Notes under the pieces: generated by a model
The model's input: the letters and a program-made list of their open reading frames with translations, nothing else
What the model was told of the DNA's origin: nothing
Database searches by the model: none
Program-made: the position numbers and the translations under genes
Source of the DNA: Rhizobium herbae
GTDB lineage: Bacteria; Pseudomonadota; Alphaproteobacteria; Rhizobiales; Rhizobiaceae
Length of the DNA: 64,000 nt
Assembly (NCBI RefSeq): GCF_019511375.1
Contig: NZ_JAEUAO010000007.1
Span: forward strand, 62,001 to 126,000
Reading direction: 5' to 3'
Shown: in pieces, positions 9,372 to 18,385 of the stretch
Layout of the letters: each line of letters begins with the position of its first letter
Position numbering within the stretch: position 1 is the first letter of the stretch

Positions 9372-10456
9372 TAGCCATCTTCCTCATGCAATAGAATCGT
9401 AGAGCCGAGTGCCATCGCTACAACAACTGGCAACCAGGCTGCAACGAACGGAGGCACTATGCCGCTACTCCCGAATGCTTTGACAAGCACGGTGACGACA
9501 TAAAGCACGAAGCCCGAAAGGATGCCACCGAGAATCACCGGCCTCGATTGGTTAAACCGGCTAAATTTTAGAGAGACGCTTGCAGCGATCAGCGTCATTG
9601 CCACCAGAAGCAGAGGAAGCGAAAGCATGGAATGGAACTGGGTTTCCATGCCGTTTGTCGGGAAGCCAAATGATTTCGCCACTTCAATTTTGCGCTGCAG
9701 GTCAAAAAACTGAATGGAATCAGCCTTTGTAAGCGTTTCCTGAACGAATTCCGGCTTCAGATGGGTCGGCAGTTGTGCCGTGGCGAGACGCCGTGGCAGC
9801 TGCCCGTTGCGCGTTTCCGTCACGGCGTTAAGGAGCCAGTAACCATCTTCCAGTTTTGCCGTTGCGGCATCCTGTCTCGAAACGATCGTGCCGAGCGGAT
9901 CGAAATGGAGCACCGTGACGTTGACCAGCGTCCTGCCCTCGTCCTGTACCGAGCGGGCGCCGATGATCGTATCGTCGTTTCCGTAGATCTGCCGCAACCA
10001 GGGGATGGAGATCGCCGAGTGGGCGGAGGACGAGCTTCCCCATTCCGCTTCCAGCGCTTCGGCCTGCTTCGTTCCCCAGGCGGCGATCGGATTGAGAGCG
10101 ATCACCGCCAGGATGCCGAACAGGAGCGCGCCGATGACGAAAGGCTGCAGGAATTGCCAGACGGAAATACCGGCGGCCCGCGTCACGACCAGCTCATAGC
10201 GGCGGTTGAGCGAGATCAGTGCCGCCATGCCGGCAAACAGCGCGACGAAGGGAACTGTCTGCTGCAGGATCATCGGAATGCGGAACGTCGTCATCAGAAG
10301 GGCGCCCGCGACTGAGTATCGCGGCAATTGCGACATCCGATTGGAGAGTTCGCTGAAATCGATGATGAAGATCAGTGCGAAAATGCCGGTGAGGAACCAG
10401 AAGGTCGTCACCGCGTATCGCCTGAAGAAATAACGCCCGAGCGTGGTGAATATCAT
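9371..10456 (-). CDS. lptG: LPS export ABC transporter permease LptG
   Basis: One of the two inner-membrane permeases of the LptB2FG complex that extracts LPS and feeds it to the LptC-A-D bridge. The 361-residue YjgP/YjgQ-family protein has three N-terminal membrane helices (from about residues 13, 55 and 100), a periplasmic beta-jellyroll domain in the middle, and three C-terminal helices. The cytoplasmic coupling region NRRYELVVTRAAGISVWQF (residues ~84-102) is typical. Its stop overlaps the lptD start and its start overlaps the lptF stop, so the three genes form a tightly coupled unit. Confidence 0.94.
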   Translation of the reverse strand: MIFTTLGRYFFRRYAVTTFWFLTGIFALIFIIDFSELSNRMSQLPRYSVAGALLMTTFRIPMILQQTVPFVALFAGMAALISLNRRYELVVTRAAGISVWQFLQPFVIGALLFGILAVIALNPIAAWGTKQAEALEAEWGSSSSAHSAISIPWLRQIYGNDDTIIGARSVQDEGRTLVNVTVLHFDPLGTIVSRQDAATAKLEDGYWLLNAVTETRNGQLPRRLATAQLPTHLKPEFVQETLTKADSIQFFDLQRKIEVAKSFGFPTNGMETQFHSMLSLPLLLVAMTLIAASVSLKFSRFNQSRPVILGGILSGFVLYVVTVLVKAFGSSGIVPPFVAAWLPVVVAMALGSTILLHEEDG

Positions 10457-11628
10457 GCGGACTGGTTCCCGTCGGAGGCAGGCGCGACCTTGGCAATGCG
10501 CAGGCGAACCAGCACCTCGTTGAGCTTCTGCTCCCAGGTCAGCGGAATCTCAAGCCGCTTGTTGCCGATCAACTGACGCACCGCCAGATAGCCGGTTGCC
10601 AGCGGAATCAGATACATGACCGGAACGAAGGCGGCTGATTCCTCCGCGCCATTGGCGGCGTAGAAAGTCGCCCAGCGGACGAAAAGGCAGGTCAGGAGGG
10701 CGGTAATCATCGGATGCATGCGGGCTTCGCGATGTGACCGCGCATCGCTGCTGACGACCAGCGCAATCAGCGCGAACAGCAGGGGAAAGGTCCACTCGGT
10801 GAAACGGCGGTGCAATTCTGCCGAAAAGGACATCGGGTTCTTCTCGTAGACCGGGTCCTTGGGATCAGGATCCAGCAGGAAAAACAGGTCCCGGTCCTTC
10901 GCGCGGATGGTGGCTTCGCCGGCCATCTTGGTCAGGTCCGTGAGGTCGAAGGCATAGGAATCGAACTTGATGATCGAGACATTGCTGTCCGGAAGCTTGC
11001 GGTGCACCTCGCCGTCCTTCATCACCAGCGCCGAGCCGTTTTCGTCGACCGCGCCCTCGCGGGCATAATAGACCAGCTCATAGGCCGGGTTGCGGGAATC
11101 GGCGACGAAAATCCCGTGCAGGACGCCGCCGCTGCGGCGCGCGGCTACCTGGACATAGAGGCCCTCGGCAATCTTGCGGAAGGTGTTTTCCTGCACCACG
11201 GACGACAGGAGGTCGGCATGGGCGGTGGCGATCATCTTGCGCACGGCCATGCGTGAATAGGGTTCGATGAAATTGTCGACCGCAAAGGACAGGACGCTGA
11301 GCGCGATGCCGAGATAAAGGACCGGCCGGATGATCGTCATGCGCGAGGCGCCGGCGGCATTCAGCACGGTGAGCTCCGAATCGGCGTTCATCGCAGTCAG
11401 CGTCTGCGCCACGCCGATCACCAGGGCGAAGGGCAGGATCAGCGGGATGATCGAGGGCAGGATCAGCGTTGCCAGCTTGAGGAAGGCGAGGATGGACTGG
11501 CCGCTGTCGGTCACCAGATTGATGCTGGCAAGCGCCTGCGTCGTCCAGACGATCGCCATCAGCGGCAGCAGCGTGGCAAGGAACATGCCCGTTGCCCGCC
11601 TCAGGATATAGCGCTCGATCAGTTTCAT
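10453..11628 (-). CDS. lptF: LPS export ABC transporter permease LptF
   Basis: Partner permease of LptG. The 391-residue protein starts MKLIERYILRRATG, has the usual three-plus-three membrane helices around a periplasmic jellyroll, and the coupling segment NADSELTVLNAAGASRMTI. ATG 11628 was chosen from the family start; the frame extends upstream without family similarity. It is the promoter-proximal gene of the operon lptF-lptG-lptD-surA-pdxA-rsmA. Upstream lies a perfect hairpin at 11665-11689, followed by the divergent pepA. Confidence 0.94.
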   Translation of the reverse strand: MKLIERYILRRATGMFLATLLPLMAIVWTTQALASINLVTDSGQSILAFLKLATLILPSIIPLILPFALVIGVAQTLTAMNADSELTVLNAAGASRMTIIRPVLYLGIALSVLSFAVDNFIEPYSRMAVRKMIATAHADLLSSVVQENTFRKIAEGLYVQVAARRSGGVLHGIFVADSRNPAYELVYYAREGAVDENGSALVMKDGEVHRKLPDSNVSIIKFDSYAFDLTDLTKMAGEATIRAKDRDLFFLLDPDPKDPVYEKNPMSFSAELHRRFTEWTFPLLFALIALVVSSDARSHREARMHPMITALLTCLFVRWATFYAANGAEESAAFVPVMYLIPLATGYLAVRQLIGNKRLEIPLTWEQKLNEVLVRLRIAKVAPASDGNQSA

Positions 11629-11951
11629 GCCCGGTCCTGGCTCATCTTCCTGTCGCTTGCCCCGTCCGACGCCGCCGACAGGCGTCGGATCGCACCAGAT
11701 GTCCCTATTGCGCTGATCGGACCGGTTTGCAAGTTTTCCACGACAACCAAATTGTAAAGGGGCAGGGCTAATGCACGGCAAAGAATGAAAGTTAACAGCA
11801 TGTAAACATACGCTCGCGTCTTGCCAAGGCCATCAAAACCAAGAAGGGTGCACAGACCTGTTTGCGGGCTTGCGGTCGATGGCGAATGTTTGCCACTGTC
11901 ACCGCCATGTAACATAACGGCGCCGGCCCGCGGCCCTTCTGGAGTATCTTC
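11629..11951. promoter_or_regulatory. divergent promoter region lptF/pepA
   Basis: A 323-bp divergent intergenic region expected to hold the promoters of both the LPS-export operon and pepA. It contains a perfect hairpin (TCCGACGCC 11665-11673, GGCGTCGGA 11681-11689, 7-nt loop) in the lptF leader, and an AT-rich core around 11735-11815. I could not assign individual -35/-10 boxes with confidence and see no gene in it. Confidence 0.55.
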
Positions 11952-13448
11952 ATGGCGATGAAATTCGAAATCGGTTTCAGCAAATCAGCACGTTTGACCG
12001 GTGGTCTGGCTATCCTGCTCAAGACTGTTGACGGAAAAGAGGCGGCTGGCGCTGCGGAAGCCGATCCGGAGGCAATTATTGCCAAGGCTGCGCGGATTGC
12101 GAAATTCAAGGCCAAGTCGCTGAGCACGCTCGATATCGTTGCACCGCAAGGGGCGCCGGTCGACCGAATCGTGGTTCTCGGACTCGGCGATGGTTCCGGC
12201 CTTTCCACGCATGACTGGCTAAAGGCGGGCGGCGCCGCGGCCGCGAAACTGCGCGGCGCCGACAAGGTGACGATTTTCCTCGATGCCCCGGGCGTCGAGG
12301 TCACCGGCAAGGCGGCCGCGGATTTCGCGCTCGGCATGGAGATGAACGCCTACAGCTTCGACACCTACAAGACGACGAAGAAGGACGACGACGAGCAGAA
12401 GGGCCCGCCGAAGCCGGTGAAGGTGACGATCGTCACCAGCGCCGTGATTTCAGCCAAGAAGGCGGCCGCCAATTCCCAGGCGATCGCCGAAGGCGTTTTC
12501 ATCGCGCGCAACCTCGTCAACGAACCGGCGAACGTGCTGGGGCCGGTCGAGTTCGCAGCCAGGGCCAAAGAGCTCGAAAAGCTTGGCGTCGAGGTCGAAA
12601 TCCTGACCGAGCGGGAGATGAAGAGGCTCGGCATGGGTGCGCTGCTTGGCGTGGCGCAGGGCTCAGTGCGGCCGCCGCGGCTTGCGGTCATGCAGTGGAA
12701 AGGCGGCAAACCGAAAGACAGGCCGGTCGCCTTCATCGGCAAGGGCGTCGTGTTCGATTCGGGCGGCATTTCGATCAAGCCCGGCGCCGGCATGGAGGAC
12801 ATGAAGGGCGACATGGGCGGGGCGGCGGCCGTTACAGGCCTGATGCATGTGCTGGCGGCGCGCAAGGCCAAGGCGAATGTCGTCGGCATCATCGGCCTTG
12901 TGGAAAACATGCCCGACGGCAACGCCCAGCGTCCCGGCGACATCGTCACCTCCATGTCCGGCCAGACGATCGAGATCATCAATACGGACGCGGAAGGCCG
13001 ACTCGTCCTGTGCGACGCGCTGTGGTACTGCAATGACCGGTTCAAGCCGCAGTTCATGATCAATCTGGCGACGCTGACCGGTGCCGTCATGGTGGCGCTC
13101 GGAAGCCATCATGCAGGCCTGTTCAGCAATGACGACAAGCTTGCGGGACAGCTGACGGCGGCGGGCCTGGCGACCCAGGAACGGCTGTGGCGCCTGCCGC
13201 TCGGCAAGGAATATGACAAGATGATCGACAGCAAGTTCGCCGACATGAAGAACACCGGCGGCCGCTACGCCGGCTCGATCACCGCGGCACAATTTCTCAA
13301 GCGCTTCGTCAAGGATACGCCGTGGGCGCATCTCGACATCGCCGGCACCGCCATGGGCTCGCCGACCGACGAGGTCAACCAGTCCTGGGGTTCGGGCTTC
13401 GGCGTGCGCCTGCTGGACGAGTTCGTCCGCGCCAATTGCGAGGGCTGA
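11952..13448 (+). CDS. pepA: leucyl aminopeptidase (M17)
   Basis: A 498-residue cytosolic metallo-aminopeptidase that releases N-terminal residues from peptides. The C-terminal catalytic domain shows the Lys and Asp of [10 protein letters not shown] (K264, D269), the DMGGAAAV segment, and the metal-binding [10 protein letters not shown] (344-353). The N-terminal ~160 residues form the macro-like domain. ATG 11952 has a GGAG upstream. In some bacteria PepA is also a DNA-binding protein in recombination and regulation; nothing here tests that. It is followed eight bases later by holC on the same strand, a classical pepA-holC pairing. Confidence 0.96.
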   Translation: MAMKFEIGFSKSARLTGGLAILLKTVDGKEAAGAAEADPEAIIAKAARIAKFKAKSLSTLDIVAPQGAPVDRIVVLGLGDGSGLSTHDWLKAGGAAAAKLRGADKVTIFLDAPGVEVTGKAAADFALGMEMNAYSFDTYKTTKKDDDEQKGPPKPVKVTIVTSAVISAKKAAANSQAIAEGVFIARNLVNEPANVLGPVEFAARAKELEKLGVEVEILTEREMKRLGMGALLGVAQGSVRPPRLAVMQWKGGKPKDRPVAFIGKGVVFDSGGISIKPGAGMEDMKGDMGGAAAVTGLMHVLAARKAKANVVGIIGLVENMPDGNAQRPGDIVTSMSGQTIEIINTDAEGRLVLCDALWYCNDRFKPQFMINLATLTGAVMVALGSHHAGLFSNDDKLAGQLTAAGLATQERLWRLPLGKEYDKMIDSKFADMKNTGGRYAGSITAAQFLKRFVKDTPWAHLDIAGTAMGSPTDEVNQSWGSGFGVRLLDEFVRANCEG

Positions 13449-13456
13449 TCGCACCC

Positions 13457-13906
13457 GTGACGGATATCCTGTTCTATCACCTGACCGAATCGAAACTCGA
13501 AGATGCGCTTCCGCCGCTGCTCGACAAAAGCGTCGAGCGCGGCTGGCGCGTCGTCGTGCAGACGGCGGACGAGGAGCGGCGCGACATGCTCGACACGCAT
13601 CTGTGGACCTATCGCGACGACAGTTTCCTGCCCCACGGCACGGACGCCGCGGATTTCGCAGAAGAGCAGCCGGTCCTGTTGACGGCGGGAGAGGGCAACG
13701 GGAACCGCGCGACCGTGCGCTTCCTCGTCGACGGCGCCGCACCGCCGCCGGTCGAAAGCTACGAGCGCGTGGTGTTCATGTTCGACGGTTACGACCAGGC
13801 GCAGCTGGAGGCCGCGCGCGCACATTGGAAGGCGCTGAAGGGCGAGGGGCATACGCTCACCTACTGGCAGCAGAACCAGGACGGGCGCTGGGTAAAGAAG
13901 GCGTGA
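13457..13906 (+). CDS. holC: DNA polymerase III chi subunit
   Basis: A 149-residue HolC protein starting at GTG 13457 (VTDILFYHLTESKLEDALPP). The chi subunit links the clamp loader to SSB. Recognisable segments are LPPLLDKSVERGWRVVVQT in the N-terminal half, WTYRDDSFLPHG, and VFMFDGYDQAQLEAARAHWK toward the C-terminus. The upstream open frame overlaps pepA and is not family-like, so the GTG is the natural start. It is co-oriented with pepA and probably co-transcribed. Confidence 0.92.
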   Translation: MTDILFYHLTESKLEDALPPLLDKSVERGWRVVVQTADEERRDMLDTHLWTYRDDSFLPHGTDAADFAEEQPVLLTAGEGNGNRATVRFLVDGAAPPPVESYERVVFMFDGYDQAQLEAARAHWKALKGEGHTLTYWQQNQDGRWVKKA

Positions 13907-13959
13907 GGTTCAAACCACGGCTGCTTTCACGCGACCTTCTCATTCCCGCGGCTGGCATT

Positions 13960-14086
13960 TAACCCTCACCCTAATCCTCTCCCCGCAAGCGGGGCAAGGG
14001 GACTAATCACGCAAGAGTTCGCCGCCCTTCCTTCTCTCCGTTTTACGGGGAGAAGGTGCCCGATAGGGCGGATGAGGGGCAAGCTA
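13960..14086. repeat. intergenic palindromic repeat (rhizobial type)
   Basis: A second intergenic repeat, between convergent holC and the sugar dehydrogenase. It begins CCCTCACCCTAATCCTCTCC, contains the hairpins CCCCGCAAGCGGGG and CTCCGTTTTACGGGGAG (imperfect), and ends with a matching reverse segment around AAGGTGCCCGATAGGGCGG and GATGAGGG. Sequences of this type recur between genes in many rhizobia. It probably acts as a transcription stop or is a small non-autonomous repeat. Confidence 0.7.
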
Positions 14087-14091
14087 AGCGC

Positions 14092-15018
14092 TCAATCGAT
14101 GAACGCTTCGACAAACTTCCGCTTCCCCAGCATGAACGCATCCGCGACATGGCGCAGCGGGGCGAGGTCGACGTCCGACTTCCTTGCCTTGATGATCTCG
14201 GCAAAGCGGGCGTAGAGGGCCGGATATTCCTGTTCCGGCTCGTCATGCTTGAGAACGCCGTCGATCGACAGTTTCGCGCCGCCTTCGGAAAGCGTCATCG
14301 TGCCTGCGTCGGTTTGCGCGATGATGTCCCAGCTCTGGTGGCCGGTCTGGCGCCAGTCGAATTCGGCGGAAACCGGCAGTTCGCCAGCATCGGTGAAGGT
14401 GATCGAGGCGGCGATCGGCGCGTCGCGGTTTTCCGGGAATTCCAGCGTCGCAGCGGTGATGAACAGAGGATTCGGCAGGATATGCGTGACGATCGACAGC
14501 GCGTTGATGCCGGGATCGAAGACGCCTAGGCCGCCGGCCTGCCAGATCCAGTCCTGGTTCGGGTGCCAGTGGCGCACGTCCTCCTTCCAGATCACCTTGA
14601 CATTGTTGATCTTCGTCGAGGCGAGGAAGGACTTGGCGGCTTCGACCGCCGGCGCGTAGCGCGAATGCCAGCTGGCAAACAGCGACAGTCCCTTGGCGGC
14701 GGCGAGCGATTCGAGATCGGCCACCTCGCTCAGCGTCGCGCCCGGCGGCTTTTCGAGGAAGACGTGCTTGCCGGCTTCAAGCGCCACGCGCGCCGCCTGA
14801 TAACGGAACTGCGGCGGCATGCAGAGCGACACGGCGTCGATGGCCGGAACCGCGTCGAGCATCGCCTCGATCGACTTGAAATTGTCGATGCCGTCGACGA
14901 CGCCATGGCGGCTGGCGGCGGCAATCAGCTTGTAGTCGGCATTCTTGGCGATGGCGGGCAGATGCTGGTCGCGGACGATCTTGCCGACGCCGACGATCGA
15001 GATGTTGATGGGACTCAT
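14092..15018 (-). CDS. D-galactose / L-arabinose 1-dehydrogenase (Gfo/Idh/MocA family)
   Basis: A 308-residue NAD(P)-dependent sugar dehydrogenase. The N-terminal Rossmann fold starts SINISIVGVGKIVRDQHLP-like (GVGKI), with LEKPPGATLSEV at the hinge and the substrate domain containing WKEDVRHWHPNQDWIW and GGLGVFDPGINALSI. By recall this pattern and length closely match the Azospirillum L-arabinose 1-dehydrogenase, which opens the non-phosphorylating arabinose/galactose route by making the lactone. ATG 15018 was chosen from the family start. No other genes of that pathway are adjacent, so substrate (arabinose, galactose or fucose) is inferred from family only. Confidence 0.82.
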   Translation of the reverse strand: MSPINISIVGVGKIVRDQHLPAIAKNADYKLIAAASRHGVVDGIDNFKSIEAMLDAVPAIDAVSLCMPPQFRYQAARVALEAGKHVFLEKPPGATLSEVADLESLAAAKGLSLFASWHSRYAPAVEAAKSFLASTKINNVKVIWKEDVRHWHPNQDWIWQAGGLGVFDPGINALSIVTHILPNPLFITAATLEFPENRDAPIAASITFTDAGELPVSAEFDWRQTGHQSWDIIAQTDAGTMTLSEGGAKLSIDGVLKHDEPEQEYPALYARFAEIIKARKSDVDLAPLRHVADAFMLGKRKFVEAFID

Positions 15019-15178
15019 GGTGTTTCGCTCGATTTGTATGACTTTATGGGACGGCTTTGTAGCAGAAAGCGAAAAGCGGGCAAGCGCTGCCGTGGCGTAG
15101 ATATTCGTTGCTGCCGGTGGTGGACAATAGCAAAGCCGCTCTATTTGGATAGGGCTGCAATCCCAAACAGGAGCCGCC

Positions 15179-16021
15179 ATGCCCCCGATCATTCGAAAAG
15201 CCAGCCGCGCCGATCTCGATATCCTCATCGACTGGGCCGCACGGGAAGGGTGGAATCCCGGCCTCGACGATGCAGCCGCCTTCTGGGCGGCAGACCCGGA
15301 AGGTTTTTGGATCGCCGAGGAGGACGGCGTCGTTGCAGCAGGGCTTTCATTGGTCCGCTACGGTGCCGCCTATGCCTTTCTCGGTCTCTATCTGGCGCAT
15401 CCGGACTATCGCGGCCGGGGCATCGGCTACGCGTTGTGGCGGGAGGCGGTTTCGGCTGCGGCAGACCGCACGATCGGGCTCGATGGCGTGGTGGCGCAGC
15501 AGGACAACTACCGCAAATCCGGTTTCGCCTATGCCCACGCCAATTTCCGCTATGGCGGCGAGGTCCAATGCACCGAGCCACCCGGCACCGAGCTGGTTTC
15601 CGTCTCTCCGGTGCATGTGCCGATGCTCATCGACTACGACGCGCGCTTCAATCCGGCGCGACGCGACGACTTCCTGCGCGAATGGCTGAAGCCGCTTTCA
15701 ACGCGCGAGAGCTTCGCACTGATCAGAAACGCCGAGGTGCTGGGCTACGGCACCATCCGCGCATGCCGCGAGGGCCACAAGATCGGGCCGCTGTTTGCCG
15801 ATACGGAAACCGGCGCCGACCTCATCTTCCGCAAGCTGGTGACGAGCGTCGGCGCGGGTCGGGTCTATCTCGATCTCCCCGAGCCGAACGCCGCCGCACG
15901 GGCGCTGTGCGATCGCTACAATCTGAAGCCGGTTTTCGAGACGGCGCGGATGTATCGCGGCCCGGTGCCGGACCTGCCGCTCGGACAGATCTACGGCATC
16001 ACCACCTTCGAACTTGGCTAG
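15179..16021 (+). CDS. tandem GNAT-family N-acetyltransferase
   Basis: A 280-residue protein with an N-terminal GNAT domain (about residues 1-140) whose acetyl-CoA loop reads HPDYRGRGIGYALW, and a C-terminal region (about 150-280) that looks like a second, diverged GNAT-type fold. Its acceptor is not predictable. Its start ATG is 160 bp from the divergent sugar dehydrogenase start, and both probably have promoters in that gap. No catalytic residue can be assigned safely. Confidence 0.8.
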   Translation: MPPIIRKASRADLDILIDWAAREGWNPGLDDAAAFWAADPEGFWIAEEDGVVAAGLSLVRYGAAYAFLGLYLAHPDYRGRGIGYALWREAVSAAADRTIGLDGVVAQQDNYRKSGFAYAHANFRYGGEVQCTEPPGTELVSVSPVHVPMLIDYDARFNPARRDDFLREWLKPLSTRESFALIRNAEVLGYGTIRACREGHKIGPLFADTETGADLIFRKLVTSVGAGRVYLDLPEPNAAARALCDRYNLKPVFETARMYRGPVPDLPLGQIYGITTFELG

Positions 16022-16113
16022 GCCGGTTTCGAAAGTGTCCCACCGTTTACCGATCGCGACAAAACAAGGAAAGTCAGGCAGACGAATCGTGGCGTGCCAG
16101 CGAGACTGGAGCA

Positions 16114-16332
16114 TCAGGCCCATGGGAACAGATCGTGCTGTCCGCCGATGATCAGGACACTGGCAAAGACGCTGATCACCAGCATGACGACGAGCACCCA
16201 GAACAGTCTGCCCGACGCCGGAGCCTCGTCGACGAAGACCGGCTCCTTGTTGCGCAACGCGTTCAACGCGTGCCGGGGATTTCCCCATTTGACGCGCCGG
16301 AACCGGAAGACATTTTGGCTCTCGTGTTTCAT
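16114..16332 (-). CDS. small single-pass membrane protein, unknown function
   Basis: A 72-residue frame with a basic, Arg-rich N-terminal half and one strong membrane helix (LFWVLVVMLVISVFASVLII, about residues 43-62), ending HDLFPWA. The order suggests a cytoplasmic N-terminus. It lies between the convergent GNAT gene and the ABC-F gene. No strong ribosome site was seen, and function is unknown. The codon pattern and the clean helix favour a real gene over chance. Confidence 0.5.
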   Translation of the reverse strand: MKHESQNVFRFRRVKWGNPRHALNALRNKEPVFVDEAPASGRLFWVLVVMLVISVFASVLIIGGQHDLFPWA

Positions 16333-16437
16333 GAAGAACGAATATAAGGCCCGATTTTAAACGAGACTTTAAACGCTCTGTTAAAATTTTAGGCTTTGCT
16401 TGTGGATCGGCGGGTTTCCCAAAGGGAGACGGCGAAA

Positions 16438-18327
16438 TCACCCCGCCATCGCCTCTTCATATTCGGTGGAGAGGTCGAGCCACTGTTCTTCCGCCTTGGT
16501 CAGTCTGGCGACGATCTCGGCGCGTTCCTTCACCTTGGCGGCGGCCTTGGCGGGAAATTTCTCGTAGATCTCCTGGTCTTCAAGCTCCTTGTCGAGGGCT
16601 TGAATCTGTTTCTGCAGTTTGCCGGTCAAGGATTCGATATCGTTGATCTTTTTCTTGAGTGGCGCGAACGCAGCCCGCTTGTCGGCATTGGCCTTGCGCT
16701 GCTCTGCCTTGGAGCGGTTGTCATCGGAGCCGTTGCCCTTGTCCTTGTTCCCCTTGCCGCGCGAACTCTGGACGATGGTGTTGCGGTAGTCCTCGAGGTC
16801 GCCGTCGTAGTTGGCAACGGTGCCGTCCTTGACCAGCCAGAGGCGATCGACCGTTGCCTCGATCAGATGCCGGTCGTGCGAGATCAGGATGACCGCGCCC
16901 TCGTAGTCGTTGAGCGCCTCGATCAGCGCATTGCGGCTGTCGATGTCGAGATGGTTGGTCGGTTCGTCGAGAATGAGAAGGTTTGGCGCCTCGAAGGCGG
17001 CAAGGCCCATCAGGAGGCGGGCCTTCTCGCCGCCGGACAGATCCTTGGCTGCGGTGTCCATCTTCTCGGTTGCAAGCCCCATCTGGGCAACACGGGCGCG
17101 CACCTTGGCTTCGGGCGCGTCCGGCATCAGCGGCCGAACGTGCTGGACGGCCGTCTCGGCCGGTCTGAGGTCGTCGAGCTGGTGCTGCGCGAAGAAGCCG
17201 ATCTTCAGATTTGGCGCGAGCCTTATATCGCCGCTTTCGGCGGACAGCCGGCCGGAGATGAATTTCGCGAAGGTCGACTTGCCGTTGCCGTTCGAGCCGA
17301 GCAGCGCGATGCGGTCGTCATTGTCGATCCTGAGGTTGAGGCCCTTGAGGATCGGTTTGCCCGGCGTATAGCCGACGGCGCCGCCGGTAATGGCGACGAT
17401 CGGCGACGCCGGCTGCTTCTCGGGCTTCGGGAAGCGGATCGGCTGGACGTGATCCTCTATGACGGCCGAAACCGTGCCCATCCGCTCCAGCGCCTTGACG
17501 CGGCTTTGCGCCTGGCGGGCCTTCGAGGCCTTGGCCTTGAAGCGGTCGATGAAGGACTGCAGGTGCTTGCGTGCCGCGTCGTTCTTGGCCTTTGCCTTGG
17601 TCTGCAGCTCGACCGCCTCGGCGCGCTGGCGCTCGAACTGATCGTAGGTGCCGCGATAGAAGGTCAGCTTTTTCTGGTCGAGATGGATAATCGAGTTGAC
17701 CGCCATGTTCAGCATGTCGCGGTCATGGCTGATGATGATGACCGTATGCGGATAGCGGCGGACATAGTCCTCCAGCCAGAGCGTGCCCTCGAGATCGAGA
17801 TAGTTGGTGGGCTCGTCGAGCAGCAACAGGTCCGGTTCGGAGAACAGCACCGCAGCAAGCGCGACGCGCATGCGCCAGCCGCCGGAAAAGCTCGACGCCG
17901 GCCGCAACTGTGCTTCCGCGTCGAAGCCGAGGCCGGACAGGATGCTGGCGGCCCGCGCCTCGGCCGAATGGGAATCGATGTCCGTCAACCGCGTGTGGAT
18001 TTCGGCGATCCTGTGCGGATCGGTGGCGGTTTCGGCCTCCGCGAGCAGCGCCTCGCGCTCCTTGTCGGCCTTGAGCACGATCTCGATCAGCGGCTCTTCG
18101 GTACCGGGCGCCTCCTGCGCCACCTGGCCGATACGGGTGTTCTTCGGGATCGAAACGAAGCCGCTCTCGCTTTCCATGTCGCCGGTGATGATCCGAAACA
18201 GCGTCGACTTGCCAGCGCCGTTCTTGCCGACAAGACCAGCCTTCGTGCCCGCCGGAAGCGCCACGCTCGCATGATCGATGAGAAGACGCCCGGCGATGCG
18301 GGCGGAGAGGTCGTTGATCGTAATCAT
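16438..18327 (-). CDS. ABC-F family ATP-binding protein
   Basis: A soluble 629-residue protein with two ABC domains and no membrane segments, the hallmark of ABC-F translation factors. First ABC: Walker A GKNGAGKST, signature SFSGGWRMR, Walker B LLLLDEPTNYLD. An Arg/Lys/Ala-rich linker follows. Second ABC: Walker A GSNGNGKST, signature LSGGEKAR, Walker B LLILDEPTNHLD. The C-terminal ~100 residues are Lys-rich with a predicted coiled coil, as in Uup/YheS-type members. ATG 18327 (MITINDLSARI) is the family start. The role is probably ribosome-associated translation control; it does not look like a resistance determinant, but that is inference. Confidence 0.9.
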   Translation of the reverse strand: MITINDLSARIAGRLLIDHASVALPAGTKAGLVGKNGAGKSTLFRIITGDMESESGFVSIPKNTRIGQVAQEAPGTEEPLIEIVLKADKEREALLAEAETATDPHRIAEIHTRLTDIDSHSAEARAASILSGLGFDAEAQLRPASSFSGGWRMRVALAAVLFSEPDLLLLDEPTNYLDLEGTLWLEDYVRRYPHTVIIISHDRDMLNMAVNSIIHLDQKKLTFYRGTYDQFERQRAEAVELQTKAKAKNDAARKHLQSFIDRFKAKASKARQAQSRVKALERMGTVSAVIEDHVQPIRFPKPEKQPASPIVAITGGAVGYTPGKPILKGLNLRIDNDDRIALLGSNGNGKSTFAKFISGRLSAESGDIRLAPNLKIGFFAQHQLDDLRPAETAVQHVRPLMPDAPEAKVRARVAQMGLATEKMDTAAKDLSGGEKARLLMGLAAFEAPNLLILDEPTNHLDIDSRNALIEALNDYEGAVILISHDRHLIEATVDRLWLVKDGTVANYDGDLEDYRNTIVQSSRGKGNKDKGNGSDDNRSKAEQRKANADKRAAFAPLKKKINDIESLTGKLQKQIQALDKELEDQEIYEKFPAKAAAKVKERAEIVARLTKAEEQWLDLSTEYEEAMAG

Positions 18328-18385
18328 GGCGGCGTTTTGGCCGAAGTCTTGGCCGAAGGCAAGAGTTCGCCGCAGCGCAATGGGT

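Noticed and set aside
6954-9374. 806-codon plus-strand open frame opposite lptD
   Set aside because: Antisense shadow of lptD caused by high GC; no domain, and lptD on the other strand is unmistakable.
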